The notes beneath the pieces were generated by a model. It was not told where the DNA came from and made no database searches. It was given only the letters and a program-made list of their open reading frames with translations. From Pelagimonas sp. (GTDB taxonomy: Bacteria > Pseudomonadota > Alphaproteobacteria > Rhodobacterales > Rhodobacteraceae): DNA of 51,509 nt. The DNA is taken from positions 1 to 51,509 of the forward strand of contig JAOARQ010000005.1 of assembly GCA_025210455.1 (NCBI GenBank), read 5' to 3'. A program made the translations under genes and the position numbers. Shown piece by piece: positions 27,448 to 36,924 of the stretch (its first letter is position 1; every line of letters begins with the position of its first letter).

Positions 27448-27472
27448 GTGCCGTCGGCCTGCGGCACTTTTT
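27448..27472 (+). terminator. Second, back-up hairpin before the DegT gene
   Basis: GTGCCG (27448-27453) pairs with CGGCAC (27462-27467), followed by TTTTT. With the previous hairpin it makes a tandem terminator. Confidence 0.6.
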
Positions 27473-27536
27473 GCCTATGCAGATCCCACGGCTTGTTTTA
27501 TATTTTTGGAAACTGAAATTCAGGATTTTGAAAACA

Positions 27537-28742
27537 ATGCTCCCGAATATGCACCACGCCGAGCCCATTCCCGAAGCTGCGCGCGCCGAAATTGACCGGT
27601 TGCTGCAATCGGGCGATCTGTTTCGCTACACCGCCCCGGAAAACGCGCCTGTCGCCCTGCTAGAGGCCGAGTTTGCCGCCCATATGGGATCGAAATATGC
27701 TCTGGCGGTGTCCAGCTGTTCCGCAGCCCTGTTCCTGTCTTTGAAAGCTTTAGATCTTCCCCGCGATGCACGCGTGATGATCCCCGGATTCACCTTTGCG
27801 GCGGTGCCGTCCTCTATTGTCCATGCAGATTGCATCCCGGTACTTTGCGAAGTGGGCGACAACTATCGCATTGATATCGCTGATTTCACCGCCAAACTGG
27901 ACAGTGTCGACGCGGTGATCATCAGCCACATGCGCGGCCATACCTCGGATATGGATGCGATCATGGCGCTGTGTAATGCGCGCAATATCCCGGTGATCGA
28001 AGACGCGGCACATAGCCTTGGCACAACCTGGCACGGCAAAAACATCGGCACCATTGGCAAGATCGGCTGTTTCAGCTTTCAAAGCTATAAACTGCTGAAC
28101 GCGGGTGAAGGCGGTATTTTGATCACCGATGATGCAGATCTGGTGGCCCGCGCCGTGATCTTCTCGGGTGCTTATGAACACAACTGGCGCAAGCATATGG
28201 ACCGCAAGGATAACTCAGCAGACCTGCAAGAGGCCTTTGCCCGCTGGCAGAACAAACTGCCGCTTTATAACCTGCGCATGTCGAACCTGTCGGCGGCGGT
28301 GATCCGCCCGCAGATCCCCTGCATTGCTGATCGCGTCAGCTCTGGCCGTCGCAACCATGATCTGGTGGCCCAGCTGATCGAAGAAAGCGCTTTCATCACC
28401 GTTCCCGCAAAACTGCCCCCGGAAGAGCGCGCACCGGATTCGCTGCAATTCAACGTCGAGGGCATGAGCGATGAACAGGTGCATGCCTTTGTCGCCGCTG
28501 CCGACGCGGAAGGTGTCAAAGTGCAGGTCTTTGGCCTGACTAGCGACAACGCCCGCGCCTTCTGGAACTGGGAATTCCTGCCGGAAAAATTCGAGCTGCC
28601 GCAAACCCGCGATATGCTGATGCGCGCCTGCGATACCCGCCTGCCCGCGCGTCTGACCGCAGCAGAATGCCGTGAAGTCGCCGCCATTCTGATCCGCGCC
28701 GCAGAAAAAGCCACGGCAATCGAACGTGCCTACGGCACCTGA
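27537..28742 (+). CDS. DegT/DnrJ/EryC1-family PLP aminotransferase
   Basis: A 401-residue sugar-aminotransferase-type enzyme. The PLP motifs are SSCSAALFLSLKAL (cofactor phosphate), IPVIEDAAHSLG (Asp156 contacts the pyridine nitrogen) and FSFQSYKLLNAGEGG with Lys185 as the Schiff-base lysine. ATG at 27537 is chosen: AGGA lies 11 bases upstream and residues from MHHAEPIPEAARAEID match the family start; earlier ATGs at 27477 or upstream would add a hydrophobic leader from intergenic sequence. Family members aminate keto-sugars or form PLP-dependent dehydratases, yet no nucleotide-sugar genes are present, so the substrate is open. Confidence 0.87.
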   Translation: MLPNMHHAEPIPEAARAEIDRLLQSGDLFRYTAPENAPVALLEAEFAAHMGSKYALAVSSCSAALFLSLKALDLPRDARVMIPGFTFAAVPSSIVHADCIPVLCEVGDNYRIDIADFTAKLDSVDAVIISHMRGHTSDMDAIMALCNARNIPVIEDAAHSLGTTWHGKNIGTIGKIGCFSFQSYKLLNAGEGGILITDDADLVARAVIFSGAYEHNWRKHMDRKDNSADLQEAFARWQNKLPLYNLRMSNLSAAVIRPQIPCIADRVSSGRRNHDLVAQLIEESAFITVPAKLPPEERAPDSLQFNVEGMSDEQVHAFVAAADAEGVKVQVFGLTSDNARAFWNWEFLPEKFELPQTRDMLMRACDTRLPARLTAAECREVAAILIRAAEKATAIERAYGT

Positions 28743-28756
28743 TGCGCAAAAATATA

Positions 28757-28780
28757 GGGTGCGATAAGCCAATCGCACCC
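28757..28780. terminator. Bidirectional terminator between DegT gene and phaR
   Basis: GGGTGCGAT (28757-28765) and ATCGCACCC (28772-28780) form a perfect 9-bp stem, followed by TTCTTT on the plus strand and TATATTTTT on the minus strand. It serves both converging genes. Confidence 0.85.
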
Positions 28781-28806
28781 TTCTTTCAAAAGCTGGTCAC
28801 ACCGGG

Positions 28807-29343
28807 TTACTTGCCCAGTTTCGACAGCTGTTTTTGCAGATCTGCCAACTGCTTTTTGATCGCATCCAGATCTTCGCCACCCTCTTTATCCTCTGATTTG
28901 GGTTCGGGCGCGGTGGTGCCGCCGGTCATGGCTTTCATGAACGCCTCTTGCTGCGCCTGCATCGCCTCAAGCCCTTTGGCCATCGGGTTCATGGTCCCCA
29001 TGCCCTCCATCCACTTTGATTGCCCTTCACGGAACATCTCAAAGCTGGCCGCCAGAAACTGCGGCACCGAGCTGGTCGCCTGCGTGGTGTAAGACCGCAC
29101 CAGATCCGTCAGCACATTGATCGGCAAGACACTTTCGCCTTTGCTTTCGTGTTCGGCCACGATCTGCAGCAGATACTGGCGGGTCAGATCATCACCTGAT
29201 TTCAGATCGACAATCTGCACGTCCCGCCCATCGCGGATGAACCCGGCGATATCCTCGAGCGTGACATAATCCGATGTCTCTGTGTTATACAGACGTCGGC
29301 TGGCGTAGCGTTTGATTAGCAACGGTTTTTCTGTGTTGGCCAC
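28807..29343 (-). CDS. phaR: Polyhydroxyalkanoate synthesis regulator PhaR
   Basis: A 178-residue protein. The N-terminal DNA-binding domain reads LLIKRYASRRLYNTETSDYV and EDIAGFIRDGRDVQIVDLKS; the PHB-accumulation domain follows (LTRQYLLQIVAEHES, PQFLAASFEMFREGQSKW). The C-terminus is acidic then coiled (LDAIKKQLADLQKQLSKLGK). PhaR represses phasin and PHA genes and also binds PHA granules. Start is GTG with a strong GGAGGGGAG upstream. Synthase and phasin genes, usually adjacent, are not within the window. Confidence 0.93.
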   Translation of the reverse strand: MANTEKPLLIKRYASRRLYNTETSDYVTLEDIAGFIRDGRDVQIVDLKSGDDLTRQYLLQIVAEHESKGESVLPINVLTDLVRSYTTQATSSVPQFLAASFEMFREGQSKWMEGMGTMNPMAKGLEAMQAQQEAFMKAMTGGTTAPEPKSEDKEGGEDLDAIKKQLADLQKQLSKLGK

Positions 29344-29478
29344 AGGCTCCCCTCCTCAGGCGATGCAGCGTTGCAGCAAAGCTTATGCGAGCGCAGAACA
29401 AAAAGAAAGCCTGTTGCAGACAAAGTCAGTTACAGGATTTTCACGAAAATCACGCGCCCGTAAAATTCGGCCGTCAGG

Positions 29479-31020
29479 TCAGAACAGGCTGCCCTGTTCC
29501 GGGGGCTTGGGTTTGTCGGCTTTGCGCGCAGGTTTCGCCCCGCCAATACGATAACGCCCGTCGTGGAATTCGATCTCCAGCGCACCACTTTGTTCAGCCG
29601 CAGCCTTGCCGGTAATCACCTGCCCCTCTGAACGCACCACCGCATAGCCGCGTTCCAGCGTGGCCTTGTAGCCCAGCGTTTCCCGCAGCCTGTCCAGCGC
29701 AGCCAACTGGCGCGACATCTCTTGCAGGCGACCGCGCTGTGCCTCATCCAGCCGGCGGCCCAAGTTGCCAAGCCGGTCTTTGCCGGTTTCGATATCGCGC
29801 AAAATCGCGCGCGCAGACAGGCGCCCCGCCTGCCCTTGCAGCGCCTCGCGCTGACGGGTCACACCGCGCGCAAGCGCTGGCTGCAAACGTGCCGCACGAT
29901 CTTGCAGCCGCGCCTGTTCCACCGCTACAGCACGGTTTAACACCGCCGGACGCATCACACCGCTGGCTTCAGACAGGCGCACTTTTTGCTGATCCACCAG
30001 ACGCCGCAGCCCATTGGGCAGACGTTCTGACACCAGATCCAAACGCTGTCGCGGGCCGTTCAGCAGCTCATCTACGCGCGGCAAAGCCCGCCCCAGATCG
30101 CGCAAGCGCTGACCGCGTGTGTCCAGCCGCAGCCCCAAGGCGCGGGTCATGCGCGTGCCGTAATCTGCTGTCAGCGCCAGCAGTTCCAGCCGCACCGGGA
30201 CAGCCAGTTCCGCCGCCGCCGTGGGCGTGGGCGCGCGCTGATCAGAGACGTAATCAATCAAGGTTGTATCGGTCTCATGCCCCACCGCTGAAATCAGCGG
30301 GATCTCACTGGCCGCCGCCGCGCGTGCCACGATCTCTTCGTTAAAGCCCCAGAGGTCTTCGACCGAACCACCACCGCGCGCCACAATGATCAGATCCGGT
30401 CTAGGCAAAGCGCCCCCGGGCGTCAGCGCGTTGAACCCGGCAATGCCGCGCGCCACCTCGGGGGCGCAGGCCGCCCCCTGAACCGCTACAGGCCAAATCA
30501 GCACCTTGCGCGGAAAGCGATCGCGTAACCTGTGCAAAATATCACGGATCACCGCCCCCGAAGGGGACGTCACAACGCCGATCACCTCGGGCAGATAGGG
30601 CAGCGCCTGTTTGCGCGCAGGTTCGAACAGCCCTTCTGCCTGCAACATCGCCTTGCGTTTTTCCAGCATCGCCATCAGCGCCCCGGCCCCGGCCGGACGG
30701 ATTTCATCAATCACGATCTGATATTTCGACTGGCCGGGAAAGGTGGTCAGCTTGCCCGTCGCCACCACTTCCATGCCTTCTTCGGGCTGGGTTTGCTGAC
30801 GCGCGGCCACCCCTTTCCACATCACACCGGAAATCACCGCGCGGTCATCTTTGAGATCCAGATAGATATGGCCAGATCTGGGGCGGCTGACCCGCCCCAC
30901 TTCGCCACGCACCCGCACAAAGGCAAATTCACCCTCAATGGTGCGCTTGACCGCCCCCGAAAGCTCTGAGACCGAAAATTCCGGCGTATTGCCCGCCTGC
31001 CCGTCGTCTATCAGATCCAT
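29479..31020 (-). CDS. xseA: Exodeoxyribonuclease VII large subunit
   Basis: A 513-residue nuclease subunit that degrades single-stranded DNA with XseB. The N-terminal OB fold covers about residues 10-110 (FSVSELSGAVKRTIEGEFAF, GHIYLDLKDDRAVISGVMW). The catalytic domain contains GVVTSPSGAVIRDILHRL, VARGGGSVEDLWGFNEE and SAVGHETDTTLIDYVSDQRA; a long helical region follows and the protein ends PPEQGSLF. The frame is open far upstream on the complement of purD, but ATG at 31020 has GAGGGA upstream and MDLIDD is the conventional start. The small subunit XseB is not here. Confidence 0.96.
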   Translation of the reverse strand: MDLIDDGQAGNTPEFSVSELSGAVKRTIEGEFAFVRVRGEVGRVSRPRSGHIYLDLKDDRAVISGVMWKGVAARQQTQPEEGMEVVATGKLTTFPGQSKYQIVIDEIRPAGAGALMAMLEKRKAMLQAEGLFEPARKQALPYLPEVIGVVTSPSGAVIRDILHRLRDRFPRKVLIWPVAVQGAACAPEVARGIAGFNALTPGGALPRPDLIIVARGGGSVEDLWGFNEEIVARAAAASEIPLISAVGHETDTTLIDYVSDQRAPTPTAAAELAVPVRLELLALTADYGTRMTRALGLRLDTRGQRLRDLGRALPRVDELLNGPRQRLDLVSERLPNGLRRLVDQQKVRLSEASGVMRPAVLNRAVAVEQARLQDRAARLQPALARGVTRQREALQGQAGRLSARAILRDIETGKDRLGNLGRRLDEAQRGRLQEMSRQLAALDRLRETLGYKATLERGYAVVRSEGQVITGKAAAEQSGALEIEFHDGRYRIGGAKPARKADKPKPPEQGSLF

Positions 31021-31080
31021 CTTTCCCTCGCTCGTTCCCTGTCTGTTTAGCAACCACCATCGGAAACAAAAACCACCCTG

Positions 31081-31142
31081 CCATTCATCTTGCCAAATAA
31101 ACTCTGGGGGGCGCGTTAAAAACGCGCGGGGGCCGCGCCCCC
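31081..31142 (-). repeat. Intergenic repeat, copy B
   Basis: On the minus strand: a palindromic GGGGGC/GCCCCC hairpin, the GCGCGTT-type hairpin (31111-31127, loop of three), then CCAGAGTTTATTTGGCAAG and ATGAA. Layout and tail match copy A at 22984-23040. It lies in the divergent xseA/purD gap. Confidence 0.6.
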
Positions 31143-31212
31143 TCCCCCCTTTCCTCAGACGCAGCAAGGCAATAAAAGCACTGCAAACGACCTTTCCAGC
31201 GGAGCGCAGCTT

Positions 31213-32475
31213 ATGAACATCCTCATCCTTGGCGGCGGTGGTCGCGAACACGCCCTGGCCTGGGCCACCTTGCAGAACCCGAAATGCGACAAGCTGATCG
31301 TTGCCCCAGGCAATGCAGGCATCGCGCAAATCGCAGAATGCGCCAGCCTTGATATCAATGACGGTGGGGCAGTCGCAGAATTTGCGCAGGAAAACGCTAT
31401 CGACATGGTTATTGTCGGCCCCGAAGCACCGCTGGCCGCCGGTGTCGCGGATCGCCTGCGCGAAGCTGGGCTGCTGGTCTTTGGCCCCTCTGCCGCGGCT
31501 GCGCGCCTTGAGGCCTCGAAAAGCTTCACCAAGGAAATCTGCGATGCCGCGCAGGCCCCCACCGCGGCCTATGGCCATTTCACCGATGCTGAGGCTGCCA
31601 AGGACTATGTGCGCACCCAAGGCGCGCCTATCGTGGTCAAAGCTGACGGGCTGGCCGCAGGCAAAGGGGTTATCATCGCCCAAACCACCCAAGAGGCCGA
31701 AGAGGCCATCGACGATATGTTCGGCGGGGCTTTTGGCGGTGCCGGGGCCGAGGTGGTAATCGAAGAGTTCATGACCGGCGAAGAGGCCTCTTTCTTTGTG
31801 CTGGTTGACCGTGAAACTTGCCTGCCCATCGGCACCGCCCAGGATCACAAGCGCGTTGGCGAAGGTGATACCGGGCTGAACACCGGCGGCATGGGGGCCT
31901 ATTCCCCCGCCCCAGTGCTGAGCGATGAGATCGCGCAAAAGGCGCTGGATGAAATTGTACGCCCGACCATGACGGAAATGGCCAAACGCGGCATGCCCTA
32001 TCAGGGTGTGCTTTACGTCGGGCTGATGATCGAAAATGGCGCGCCCCGGCTGGTGGAATATAACGTGCGCTTTGGTGATCCGGAAGGTCAGGTGCTGATG
32101 CTGCGTCTGGGCGCGCAGGCGCTGGATCTGATGCAGGCCTGCGCCGAAGGGCGTCTGGATCAGGCACAAGTGAACTGGGCCAGTGATCACGCCATGACGG
32201 TTGTACTGGCGGCAAACGGCTATCCCGGCAGCTATGAAAAAGACACCGTGATCAAAGGGCTGGGCGATCTGCCCGAAGACAGCCACCACATGATGTTCCA
32301 CGCAGGCACCTCTGAGAAGGATGGGCAAATCGTGGCCACCGGCGGGCGCGTGCTGAACGCCACTGCGCGTGGGGCCACCTTGCAAGAGGCCCGTGATCGC
32401 GCCTATGCGCTGGTGGACGGGGTGGATTGGCCCGAAGGTTTTGTGCGCCGCGATATTGGCTGGCGCGCGCTGTAA
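31213..32475 (+). CDS. purD: Phosphoribosylamine-glycine ligase
   Basis: A 420-residue ATP-grasp enzyme, the second step of purine synthesis, joining glycine to phosphoribosylamine. Motifs are ILGGGGREHALAW at the N-terminus, IVGPEAPLAAGVADRL, GLAAGKGVIIAQT (ATP binding) and GVLYVGLMIENGAPRLVEYN with the metal ligands in NVRFGDPE. Length and order are standard. It is divergent from xseA and followed by its own terminator. Confidence 0.97.
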   Translation: MNILILGGGGREHALAWATLQNPKCDKLIVAPGNAGIAQIAECASLDINDGGAVAEFAQENAIDMVIVGPEAPLAAGVADRLREAGLLVFGPSAAAARLEASKSFTKEICDAAQAPTAAYGHFTDAEAAKDYVRTQGAPIVVKADGLAAGKGVIIAQTTQEAEEAIDDMFGGAFGGAGAEVVIEEFMTGEEASFFVLVDRETCLPIGTAQDHKRVGEGDTGLNTGGMGAYSPAPVLSDEIAQKALDEIVRPTMTEMAKRGMPYQGVLYVGLMIENGAPRLVEYNVRFGDPEGQVLMLRLGAQALDLMQACAEGRLDQAQVNWASDHAMTVVLAANGYPGSYEKDTVIKGLGDLPEDSHHMMFHAGTSEKDGQIVATGGRVLNATARGATLQEARDRAYALVDGVDWPEGFVRRDIGWRAL

Positions 32476-32484
32476 TCCCAGTTT

Positions 32485-32508
32485 GCGCCGTGCCCGCACG
32501 GCGCTTTT
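32485..32508 (+). terminator. Terminator after purD
   Basis: GCGCCGTGC (32485-32493) and GCACGGCGC (32496-32504) form a near-continuous stem followed by TTTT, ten bases after the purD stop. Confidence 0.75.
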
Positions 32509-32580
32509 CCCCAGGCTTTCCCAGGTTTACTCTTTCTGTTCTCGCAGGGGCCGCATGAATCGCTGCCCGGAAAGGCTGTC

Positions 32581-33459
32581 ATGATTGTTGGAAAACCAAA
32601 ACACGGGCTGGCGTTGATCTTTACGCTGCATGGATCAGTGTTGCCACGTATCCTGCCCCGCATCGCTTTGGTCGTGGCAGTGGCAGCGCTGATCACCTGG
32701 TTCGACAGCCACATCTTTGCCCTGCAACATGCCAGCGCCACGGCCTTCACCGCCTTTGGTGTGGCGCTTTCGCTGTTTCTGGGCTTTCGCAACAATGCCG
32801 CCTATGAACGCTGGTGGGAAGGACGCAAGCTTTGGGGGCAGTTGATCGCAGATGCCCGCGCCTATGCCCGTGAATGCCGGATCTACCTGCCTGAAAGCGA
32901 TCACACCACCGCACTGAAACTGTTCCTGGCCTTTATCCATATGCACCGCTGCAATCTGCGGCAGATCCCACTGGATGCTGAGTGCCACACCTATTGGCCA
33001 CAAGAAAGCGGTCAGGCGACGCAGGCGCTGGATCAGATCGCGGGCCGCATTGCGCAGCTTAGAACCTCAGAGCAGCTGGATGGGTTCGGCGCCCGCGTCC
33101 TAAGTGAGCGGCTGGCCACCATCGGCCTGGCCCAGGCCGGATGTGAACGCATCGCCAGCACACCACTGCCTTTTGTCTATTCACTGCTGGTCTACCGTAC
33201 CGCAATTTTATACTGCCTGCTGCTGCCCTTGGGGTTGGTGGAAAGCGCGGGCTGGATGACCCCGGTGTTTGCCGGGGTTGTGGCCTATGTGTTCTTTGGC
33301 CTTTCAGAAGTCACCGAAGAGCTGGAAAACCCCTTTGGCACATCGCTGAACGGATTGCCGCTGGATGCCATGTGCCGCACCATTGAACGGGATCTGCTAC
33401 CGCAGATCGGGCAAGAGCCCCCTGCCCCACACGCACCGATTGATGGCTATCTATCGTGA
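32581..33459 (+). CDS. Bestrophin-family channel protein
   Basis: A 292-residue membrane protein of the bacterial bestrophin (UPF0187) family, homopentameric ion channels. The N-terminal helices (IALVVAVAALITWF) are followed by the hallmark VALSLFLGFRNNAAYERWWEGRKLWG near residues 57-82; the later hydrophobic region FVYSLLVYRTAILYCLLLP and the Glu-rich SEVTEELENPFG are also typical. Ion selectivity varies within the family and cannot be assigned. Its 3' end overlaps the convergent cyclo-ligase gene by nine bases. Confidence 0.9.
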   Translation: MIVGKPKHGLALIFTLHGSVLPRILPRIALVVAVAALITWFDSHIFALQHASATAFTAFGVALSLFLGFRNNAAYERWWEGRKLWGQLIADARAYARECRIYLPESDHTTALKLFLAFIHMHRCNLRQIPLDAECHTYWPQESGQATQALDQIAGRIAQLRTSEQLDGFGARVLSERLATIGLAQAGCERIASTPLPFVYSLLVYRTAILYCLLLPLGLVESAGWMTPVFAGVVAYVFFGLSEVTEELENPFGTSLNGLPLDAMCRTIERDLLPQIGQEPPAPHAPIDGYLS

Positions 33460-34011
33460 GGGTTCGATCAGCCCTGCTTCGGTCACAATCAGATCAAGCG
33501 GCTGATCCGTTGGTTCCAAAGGCAGATCCTGCGCCTCTTGCGCGGCAAAGGCAAACCCAACCGCCAGCGTCGGGCGTTTGGCGCGCAGCAATTCCAGCGT
33601 GCGGTCATAAAACCCACCGCCATAGCCCAGACGCCCCCCTGCAGCGCTGAAGGCCACCAGCGGCACAATCACCAGTTCTGGTTCGAAAAATTCTGGATTG
33701 GCCGGGATCTTGGCGCCAAATGGGCCGTCGGTCAGATCACAATCCGGTTCCCAGCGGGCAAACTTCAAAGGCTTCCCTGCCGCCTCAATAACAGGAACAC
33801 CGACCGGGCCATGGGCCGCCGCCTCTGCCATGGCGGGCAAAGGATCAATCTCAGTGCGGATCGGCATATACCCCGACAAGGGCACACCGCGATAGCCTGC
33901 CAACAGCTCGCTCAGTTTACCTGCCGCGCCCGGGGCCTGCGTATCGAACGCCTCTTTGCGCCGGGCAAACCCCGCCTTGCGCGCTGCCTGTTTCACATCT
34001 TCCAATGACAT
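33451..34011 (-). CDS. 5-formyltetrahydrofolate cyclo-ligase
   Basis: A 186-residue enzyme converting 5-formyl-THF to 5,10-methenyl-THF with ATP. Seen: the N-terminal RKEAFDTQAP helix, SGYMPIRTEIDPLPAM, and the family signature GGRLGYGGGFYDRTLE near residue 120. ATG at 34011 is chosen with GGGGGAACGG directly upstream; the frame further upstream is the complement of mgtE. It follows mgtE by 41 bases on the same strand, so the two are probably co-transcribed. It overlaps the bestrophin gene tail to tail. Confidence 0.93.
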   Translation of the reverse strand: MSLEDVKQAARKAGFARRKEAFDTQAPGAAGKLSELLAGYRGVPLSGYMPIRTEIDPLPAMAEAAAHGPVGVPVIEAAGKPLKFARWEPDCDLTDGPFGAKIPANPEFFEPELVIVPLVAFSAAGGRLGYGGGFYDRTLELLRAKRPTLAVGFAFAAQEAQDLPLEPTDQPLDLIVTEAGLIEPSR

Positions 34012-34052
34012 CCGTTCCCCCGCGATGACGCCCGTAAGGGCGGAAAAGCGGC

Positions 34053-35441
34053 CTAAAGCAGCACCACCACTGCCAGACCCAAAAAGGCAAAGAACCCAAC
34101 CACATCCGTCACCGTGGTCACAAAAGCCCCAGAGGCCAGCGCAGGGTCCACGCCCAGTTTGTCTAATACCACGGGGATGACGATCCCCGCCAAGCCAGCC
34201 ACGACAAGATTGACCACCATCGCGACAGCAATCACCCCCCCCAAAGCGGGTGACCCAAACCACAAGATCCCCACGACCCCCATCACAATGGCAAAGGCCA
34301 CACCATTGACCAATCCCACCATGACCTCACGCCGGATCACCCGCCACAGGTTTGCGCCGGTCAGGTCTTTGGTAGCCAGCGCGCGCACCGCCACCGTCAG
34401 GCTTTGTGTCCCCGCATTGCCTCCCATCGAGGCCACGATGGGCATCAGCACCGCCAGCGCCACAATCGTGGCAATGGCCTCTTCAAATTGCGCAATCACC
34501 AAGGACGCCAGCACCGCCGTGACCAAGTTCACTGCCAACCAGGGGAAGCGCCGTTTGGTGGTGTCGATCACCCGATCAGACAGGCGGCTTTCGCCATCCA
34601 CACCCGCCAGTCGCAGAATGTCTTCTTCGTTTTCCTCATCCAGCACCGCCATGGCGTCATCGATGGTGATCACCCCCACCAGACGTTCGGTTTCGTCAAC
34701 AACCGGCGCAGAAATCAGGTGATACTGGTTGAAAGCATAGGCCACATCCCCTTCGCTCTGGGTGACGGGAATGGTGTGAAACACCTCTTCCATGATGGAT
34801 TTCAGCGTCACATCCCGCGCCGAAGACATCAGCTTGCCCAATGTGACATTGCCTGATGGCCTCAGCTTGGGATCGACCAGAATGACATGATAGAACTGTT
34901 CAGGCAGATGGTCGGAATTACGCAGATAATCAATGGCTTCGCCCACCGTCCAGTGTTCGGGGGCCATCACCACCTCGCGCTGCATCAAACGCCCGGCTGA
35001 GAACTCTGGATAGGTTAGAGACTGTTCAACAGCGGCGCGGTCACTGTCTTCCAGAACATCCAGAATGGCCTCTTGCTGCGGCTCATCGAGATCTTCGATC
35101 AGGTCTACCACATCATCGCTGTCCAGCTCGCGCACAGCCTCGGCCAGAACCTTGGGGTTGAGAACCTCAATCACTTCTTCGCGCAGAGCTTCATCCAGCT
35201 CGGACAGGATTTCCCCGTCAAAGGTTTCGCCACACAGCCGGATCAACCGCATCCGGTCATAAGTGTTGATCTGTTCCAGAAGGTCCGCGATATCCGCCGG
35301 GTGCAGCGGCGCCATCAGTTCCAGCAGGCCCGCTCGATCGTCGCGATCGACCGCATAGAGCATCTGAACAACATCCTTGCGATCAAGGATATAGGCGTCG
35401 TCACGATCCATTTCGGTCACGCTTTCTGCGCTCTGTGCCAT
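34053..35441 (-). CDS. mgtE: Magnesium transporter MgtE
   Basis: A 462-residue Mg2+ channel. The N-terminal superhelical domain (about 30-130; LLELMAPLHPADIADLLEQI, REEVIEVLNP) is followed by two CBS domains (about 135-260) and a five-helix membrane domain (about 290-462). The membrane part includes SMGGNAGTQSLTVAVRALAT and TVTDVVGFFAFLGLA, whose aspartate coordinates Mg2+ in the pore. ATG at 35441 has an AAGGAGG ribosome binding site. Closing of the pore by Mg2+ bound between CBS and N domains is the known mechanism. A small folate gene follows. Confidence 0.95.
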   Translation of the reverse strand: MAQSAESVTEMDRDDAYILDRKDVVQMLYAVDRDDRAGLLELMAPLHPADIADLLEQINTYDRMRLIRLCGETFDGEILSELDEALREEVIEVLNPKVLAEAVRELDSDDVVDLIEDLDEPQQEAILDVLEDSDRAAVEQSLTYPEFSAGRLMQREVVMAPEHWTVGEAIDYLRNSDHLPEQFYHVILVDPKLRPSGNVTLGKLMSSARDVTLKSIMEEVFHTIPVTQSEGDVAYAFNQYHLISAPVVDETERLVGVITIDDAMAVLDEENEEDILRLAGVDGESRLSDRVIDTTKRRFPWLAVNLVTAVLASLVIAQFEEAIATIVALAVLMPIVASMGGNAGTQSLTVAVRALATKDLTGANLWRVIRREVMVGLVNGVAFAIVMGVVGILWFGSPALGGVIAVAMVVNLVVAGLAGIVIPVVLDKLGVDPALASGAFVTTVTDVVGFFAFLGLAVVVLL

Positions 35442-35564
35442 TCTGCCTGCCCTCCTTGATTTGCTTCTAATTACGATAACGCCTTCAAGAGAAACAGGGG
35501 GTTTACGCAATTTACCCAAAGCGTCGCGCAGACTATTCTGGCTGTTGCGCAACAGGAGAGCACC

Positions 35565-36863
35565 ATGACCAACGCCACTTTGCATCTGGGCCAGACACTT
35601 CGCTTTGAGGCCAATCCATTTCATGCGGGGGTCGAGGCCGCGCAGCACGAAACCCAAGGGGCGGTTCTGGTCGAAGATGGCCTGTTCAAAGCTGTTGGCC
35701 GCGCAGATGATCTGCGCAAAGCCCACCCCGAGACCCGTTTGGTGGATCACGGGCAACATCTGCTGTTGCCGGGCTTTATTGATGCCCATGCGCATTATGC
35801 CCAGACCGGGATCATCGCCAGTTGGGGCAAGCGCCTGATCGACTGGTTAAACAGCTACACCTTCCCAGAGGAAATGCGCTTTGGCGATCGCGTCTATGCC
35901 GATACTATTGCCGGGCAGTATATGGATTTCCTGCTGGCGCAGGGCACCACATCTGTCTGTACTTTCTGCACCATCCATCCCGCATCGGTGGACGCCCTGT
36001 TTAATGCGGCCACAGCGCGCAATATGCGGGTGTTTGCCGGGAAAACCTGTATGGATCGCAATGCCCCGGATGGGCTGCGCGACACGGCGCAAAGCGCCTA
36101 TGACGACAGCCGTGCCTTGTTGCAAAACTGGCATGGCACGGGGCGCAACAGCTATGTCATCACACCACGCTTTTCCCCAACATCGACCCCTGAACAGCTT
36201 GAGGCGCTTGGCGCGCTCTGGGCGGAACATCCCGAATGTCTGATGCAGACCCATCTGTCAGAACAGCTTGACGAAATCGACTGGGTCAAATCGCTTTTCC
36301 CGCAGGCGCGCGATTATCTGGATACCTATGAACAGTTCGGTCTGCTCAATGAACGCGGGTTATACGGACATGCCATCCATCTGGAAGAGCGCGAAAAATC
36401 CCGCCTGCGGGAAGTTAACGCTTCGCTGATCCATTGCCCGACCTCGAACACCTTTATTGGATCGGGGCTGTTCGACATGAATGGACTGACAGCGGATGGC
36501 CACCTTGTGGGGCTGGCCACAGATACTGGCGGTGGATCATCCTTTTCCATGCTACGCTCAATGGCGGCGGCCTATGAAATCGGCCAGTTGAAAGGCCGCC
36601 CGCTGCATCCTTCGGAACTGCTCTGGCTGGCCACGGCCGGATCGGCGCAGGCGCTGCATTGCGGTGATCAGATTGGCAATCTGACGCCGGGGCTTGAGGC
36701 CGATTTCACCGTTGTAGATCTTGCGTCAACCCCTGCCATTGCACAGCGCGCGGATCGCGCCACCACCATCTGGGAGGCGCTATTCCCAACCATCATGATG
36801 GGCGACGACAGAGCCATCCGCGAAACATGGGTGGCTGGCCAGAAGATCGCTCTGCCCGAATGA
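35565..36863 (+). CDS. guaD: Guanine deaminase
   Basis: A 432-residue amidohydrolase converting guanine to xanthine. Metal ligands are in LPGFIDAHAHYAQTG (His-X-His), HLSEQLDEI, and LATDTGGGSSFSM (Asp); RFSPTSTPEQLEALG and SLIHCPTSNTFIGSGLF are characteristic of bacterial GuaD. AGGAGA precedes the ATG. It is divergent from mgtE. An 8-oxoguanine-deaminase-like gene lies 2.7 kb away, so purine base breakdown is a theme here. Confidence 0.93.
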   Translation: MTNATLHLGQTLRFEANPFHAGVEAAQHETQGAVLVEDGLFKAVGRADDLRKAHPETRLVDHGQHLLLPGFIDAHAHYAQTGIIASWGKRLIDWLNSYTFPEEMRFGDRVYADTIAGQYMDFLLAQGTTSVCTFCTIHPASVDALFNAATARNMRVFAGKTCMDRNAPDGLRDTAQSAYDDSRALLQNWHGTGRNSYVITPRFSPTSTPEQLEALGALWAEHPECLMQTHLSEQLDEIDWVKSLFPQARDYLDTYEQFGLLNERGLYGHAIHLEEREKSRLREVNASLIHCPTSNTFIGSGLFDMNGLTADGHLVGLATDTGGGSSFSMLRSMAAAYEIGQLKGRPLHPSELLWLATAGSAQALHCGDQIGNLTPGLEADFTVVDLASTPAIAQRADRATTIWEALFPTIMMGDDRAIRETWVAGQKIALPE

Positions 36864-36924
36864 TCAGGCTGCAAAGCGCAAAGATTGAAAGTGATTTGTT
36901 CGACGGATGCGGCCCGCGAGCACA

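Noticed and set aside
31021-32499. A frame on the minus strand continuous with xseA would give a ~1,000-residue protein.
   Set aside because: The extra part is the complement of purD; a ribosome binding site and standard start lie at 31020.
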